NCBI GenBank assembly: GCA_028706735.1
Contig: JAQTVS010000086.1
Location: forward strand, 1-9,600
Source: Thiomonas sp.
Lineage (GTDB): Bacteria; Pseudomonadota; Gammaproteobacteria; Burkholderiales; Burkholderiaceae_C
Reading direction: 5' to 3'
DNA length: 9,600 nt
Positions 7,767 to 9,600 of this stretch are shown here, piece by piece. The position numbers were made by a program, and so were the translations under genes. Numbering within the stretch: the stretch's first letter is position 1; each line of letters starts with the position of its first letter. The notes beneath the pieces are model-generated. The model ran no database searches. It had not been told where the DNA came from and saw only the letters and a list, made by a program, of their open reading frames with translations.

Positions 7767-7777
7767 GCGCCGCTCAG
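7761..7777. terminator. Short hairpin at the convergent junction
   Basis: CTGAGCG (7761-7767), a CGC loop and CGCTCAG (7771-7777) form a perfect 7-bp stem that overlaps the DUF2202 stop codon. The CTGAGC half of every upstream repeat unit could pair with the same right arm. No T-run follows on either strand, so as a terminator it would be weak or depend on a factor. Confidence 0.35.
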
Positions 7778-8391
7778 CACTCTTCGTGCTCGCTCCAGGC
7801 CACTGCTTCGAAGTCGCTCAGGCTCATGTATTGCGGCACATACTCGCCGCGATGCCGCTGCAGATGGCGGAAAAACGCGCGCAGATGGTTGCGCGAGCCA
7901 CGTTCCAAGTCGTCGTAAACCGACTGAATTTCCGGCTGCCGGGCGCGGTTGCGGGCTTCGACCAGATCAAAAATATCCAGCTCTTCGATCAGCAACCCAA
8001 CCTGAATGGCATCGAGTTCACTGCGCAGGCCGCGCTCCACCAACTGGTCGTGCAAGCTCTGAAAGTCGGGCGTGCGAAACGCGCCCACCGCCAGTCCCTG
8101 CGCCGGGTCGGGCAGGTTGTAATGCGCCAGCAGCGCGCCGATGGCATCCATATGCGCCTGCTCGGCCCCGCTGATGTTGACGAAGGGCCGCAGCGCCCAA
8201 CGCTCGCCGAGTTGCAAATAGACATCGCGGGCGATTTTTTCTTCCTCGCGCATGTGCAGCAGGTCGTGCTCTTCCTCGGCGCTGAGGGCCTGCGCGGTGT
8301 GCGACTGGATGCGCTGGCGAATGGCCGCCATGTGCTCGATGCGGTGTTGATGCCGGTCCTGCATGAACCGTGGGGAGAGAAGTTGTTCCAT
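7774..8391 (-). CDS. DUF2202 (ferritin-like) domain protein
   Basis: This 205-residue protein of unknown function matches the DUF2202 family, which has a ferritin-like four-helix fold. Diagnostic stretches are LLHMREEEKIARDVYLQLGERW (44-65), NISGAEQAHMDAIGALL (72-88), VGLLIEELDIFDL (131-143) and GSRNHLRAF (165-173). Candidate metal ligands are E51, E77 with H80 (an E-x-x-H motif), E136 or E137, and H169. Whether it binds iron is not shown. There is no signal peptide, so it is probably cytoplasmic. The N-terminal 35 residues are basic and His/Gln-rich. ATG 8391 is supported by AGGA 7 bases upstream. It starts 60 bases after queA on the same strand with no obvious terminator between, so it may be read through from queA. 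A role in redox or metal stress would be a guess. Confidence 0.88.
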   Translation of the reverse strand: MEQLLSPRFMQDRHQHRIEHMAAIRQRIQSHTAQALSAEEEHDLLHMREEEKIARDVYLQLGERWALRPFVNISGAEQAHMDAIGALLAHYNLPDPAQGLAVGAFRTPDFQSLHDQLVERGLRSELDAIQVGLLIEELDIFDLVEARNRARQPEIQSVYDDLERGSRNHLRAFFRHLQRHRGEYVPQYMSLSDFEAVAWSEHEEC

Positions 8392-8451
8392 CGTGGCGTC
8401 CTGTTGAAATGTCCGCGGATTCTGGGCATATGACGCCAGGATGGATTTGTG

Positions 8452-9600
8452 TCAGCGCAAATCCCCTCCCGAAATGTCCTGACGGGTCAGCCACATGGCG
8501 TCGCCATAGCTGAAAAAACGGTAGCGCTGGGCAATGGCATGCGCGTAGGCGGCGCGGATGGTGTCCATGCCGGCAAAGGCCGACACCAGCATCAACAGAG
8601 TGGACTTGGGCAGATGAAAGTTGGTCAACAGCGCGTCCACCACCCGGAAGCGATAGCCCGGCGTGACAAACAGCGCGGTGTCGCGCGCGCCCGGCAACAC
8701 GGCGCCAAACGGCGCGCCTGCGGCTTCGGCGGCCAGCGCGGCCGATTCGAGCGCGCGCATCGCCGTGGTGCCCACCGCGACCACGCGCGGCGCGGTCTGC
8801 GCCCGGCCTGCGGCGCGCGCCTGCGCCTGCAGCGCCCGCACCTCGGCAATGGCCTGTACCGTGGATTCGGGCACGGTGTACCACTCGCTGTGCATCTGAT
8901 GTTGCCGCAGATCGGCCACCCGCACCGGCTGGAAGGTGCCCGCGCCCACATGCAAGGTGACGGCAGCGCGCTGCGCGCCCATCGCGTCGATTCTCGCCAG
9001 GATGGCCTCGTCGAAGTGCAGCCCGGCCGTGGGCGCCGCCACCGAGCCGGGATGCTGCGCATACACCGTCTGATAGCGCTGCACATCGTCACTGTCCGGC
9101 GCGTGGGTGATGTAGGGCGGCAAGGGCGCCGCGCCGTACTGCTGCAACAAGGCCAGAGGCTCGGCCGGAAACTCCAGTTCGAACAGACCGCCATCCGGCC
9201 CCGCCCGGCCCACGGTCGTCACGGCGAACAGCGGCGCCGATGCGTGCGGCACGGCGCCAGCCGCCGCATCGGGTCGAGCAGCGCCCAGCCACAACACCTG
9301 GCCCGGCTTGGGCGATTTGCTCGCCCGCACATGCGCCCAGACCCGGTTGTCGGCCCGCACCCGCTCCACCAGCACCTCCACCGCGCCGCCCAAAGCGGCA
9401 CCGTCTTCCCCCGCTGCTTTGAAGCCCCACAACCGCGCAGGAATCACCCGGGTGTCGTTGAACACCACCAGATCGCCCGCGCGCAGCAGGCTGGGCAAGT
9501 AGGAAAACCCACGGTCGATCAGCGTCGGCGGGCTGCCCGCATCGAGCAGGCGACTATCGCTGCGCCGCGCGGGCGGATGCTGGGCGATCAGTTCGGGCGG
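8452..9600 (-). CDS. queA: S-adenosylmethionine:tRNA ribosyltransferase-isomerase (5' truncated by window edge)
   Basis: QueA transfers and rearranges the ribosyl part of S-adenosylmethionine onto preQ1-modified tRNA to give epoxyqueuosine, the step after Tgt. The frame is open to 9600: the 34 residues before the TTG at 9498 read [19 protein letters not shown] and onward, matching the QueA N-terminus. The gene therefore enters from the right edge with perhaps 10-15 residues missing. Conserved stretches include [75 protein letters not shown] and FFSYGDAMW. At 382 visible residues it is longer than E. coli QueA (356), through Ala/Gly-rich insertions around residues 60, 100 and 270. The stop is TGA at 8454-8452. 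Tgt lies on the same strand but beyond the transporter operon. Confidence 0.97.
   Translation of the reverse strand, partial: PPELIAQHPPARRSDSRLLDAGSPPTLIDRGFSYLPSLLRAGDLVVFNDTRVIPARLWGFKAAGEDGAALGGAVEVLVERVRADNRVWAHVRASKSPKPGQVLWLGAARPDAAAGAVPHASAPLFAVTTVGRAGPDGGLFELEFPAEPLALLQQYGAAPLPPYITHAPDSDDVQRYQTVYAQHPGSVAAPTAGLHFDEAILARIDAMGAQRAAVTLHVGAGTFQPVRVADLRQHQMHSEWYTVPESTVQAIAEVRALQAQARAAGRAQTAPRVVAVGTTAMRALESAALAAEAAGAPFGAVLPGARDTALFVTPGYRFRVVDALLTNFHLPKSTLLMLVSAFAGMDTIRAAYAHAIAQRYRFFSYGDAMWLTRQDISGGDLR

Noticed and set aside
8018..8884. A 288-codon open frame on the - strand across the queA/DUF2202 junction
   Set aside because: It runs out of frame through the ends of two well-supported genes and is Arg/Ala/Gly-rich, as expected from a shifted frame.
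9499..9600. TTG 9498 as the start of queA
   Set aside because: Translation upstream of it continues in frame with a clear QueA N-terminal sequence to the window edge, so the gene is cut by the window rather than started at 9498.

Overview
The window is high-GC, gene-dense bacterial chromosome. QueA, Tgt and the MCE transport genes look like those of a Gram-negative betaproteobacterium, most likely Burkholderiales. A Thiomonas-like host is only a guess. No rRNA, tRNA, CRISPR array, prophage or complete insertion sequence was seen.

Left part (1-2955), all on the + strand: the 3' portion of a MocR-type (GntR helix-turn-helix plus aminotransferase fold) regulator, a vapBC type II toxin-antitoxin pair with an operator/promoter-like leader, and a NYN-domain nuclease-like protein with a C-terminal OST-HTH/LOTUS-type domain 16 bases behind vapC. 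The stretch ends in a roughly 170-bp palindromic element with perfect 22-bp inverted ends, resembling a MITE, which separates the NYN gene from the convergent tgt gene.

Centre (2963-7724): tgt on the - strand, then a tight four-gene + strand operon for an MCE-type lipid ABC transporter. Its genes are a STAS-MlaE permease, an MlaF-like ATPase, a long membrane-anchored MCE protein and an auxiliary outer-membrane lipoprotein. Two junctions are 4-base ATGA overlaps and the third is a 4-base gap. The operon has no MlaC-type periplasmic carrier, so it resembles the PqiB/PqiC plan more than canonical mlaFEDCB.

Right part (7721-9600): four tandem copies of a 10-bp repeat and a short hairpin at a convergent junction, a - strand DUF2202 ferritin-like protein, and - strand queA running off the right edge. 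QueA and Tgt are the last and first dedicated tRNA-level enzymes, respectively, of queuosine synthesis. Here they share a strand but are separated by the transporter operon and the DUF2202 gene.

Every gene falls in a known family. The parts most worth a second look are the MITE-like element, the vapBC-NYN arrangement, the carrier-less MCE operon and the 10-bp repeat array.
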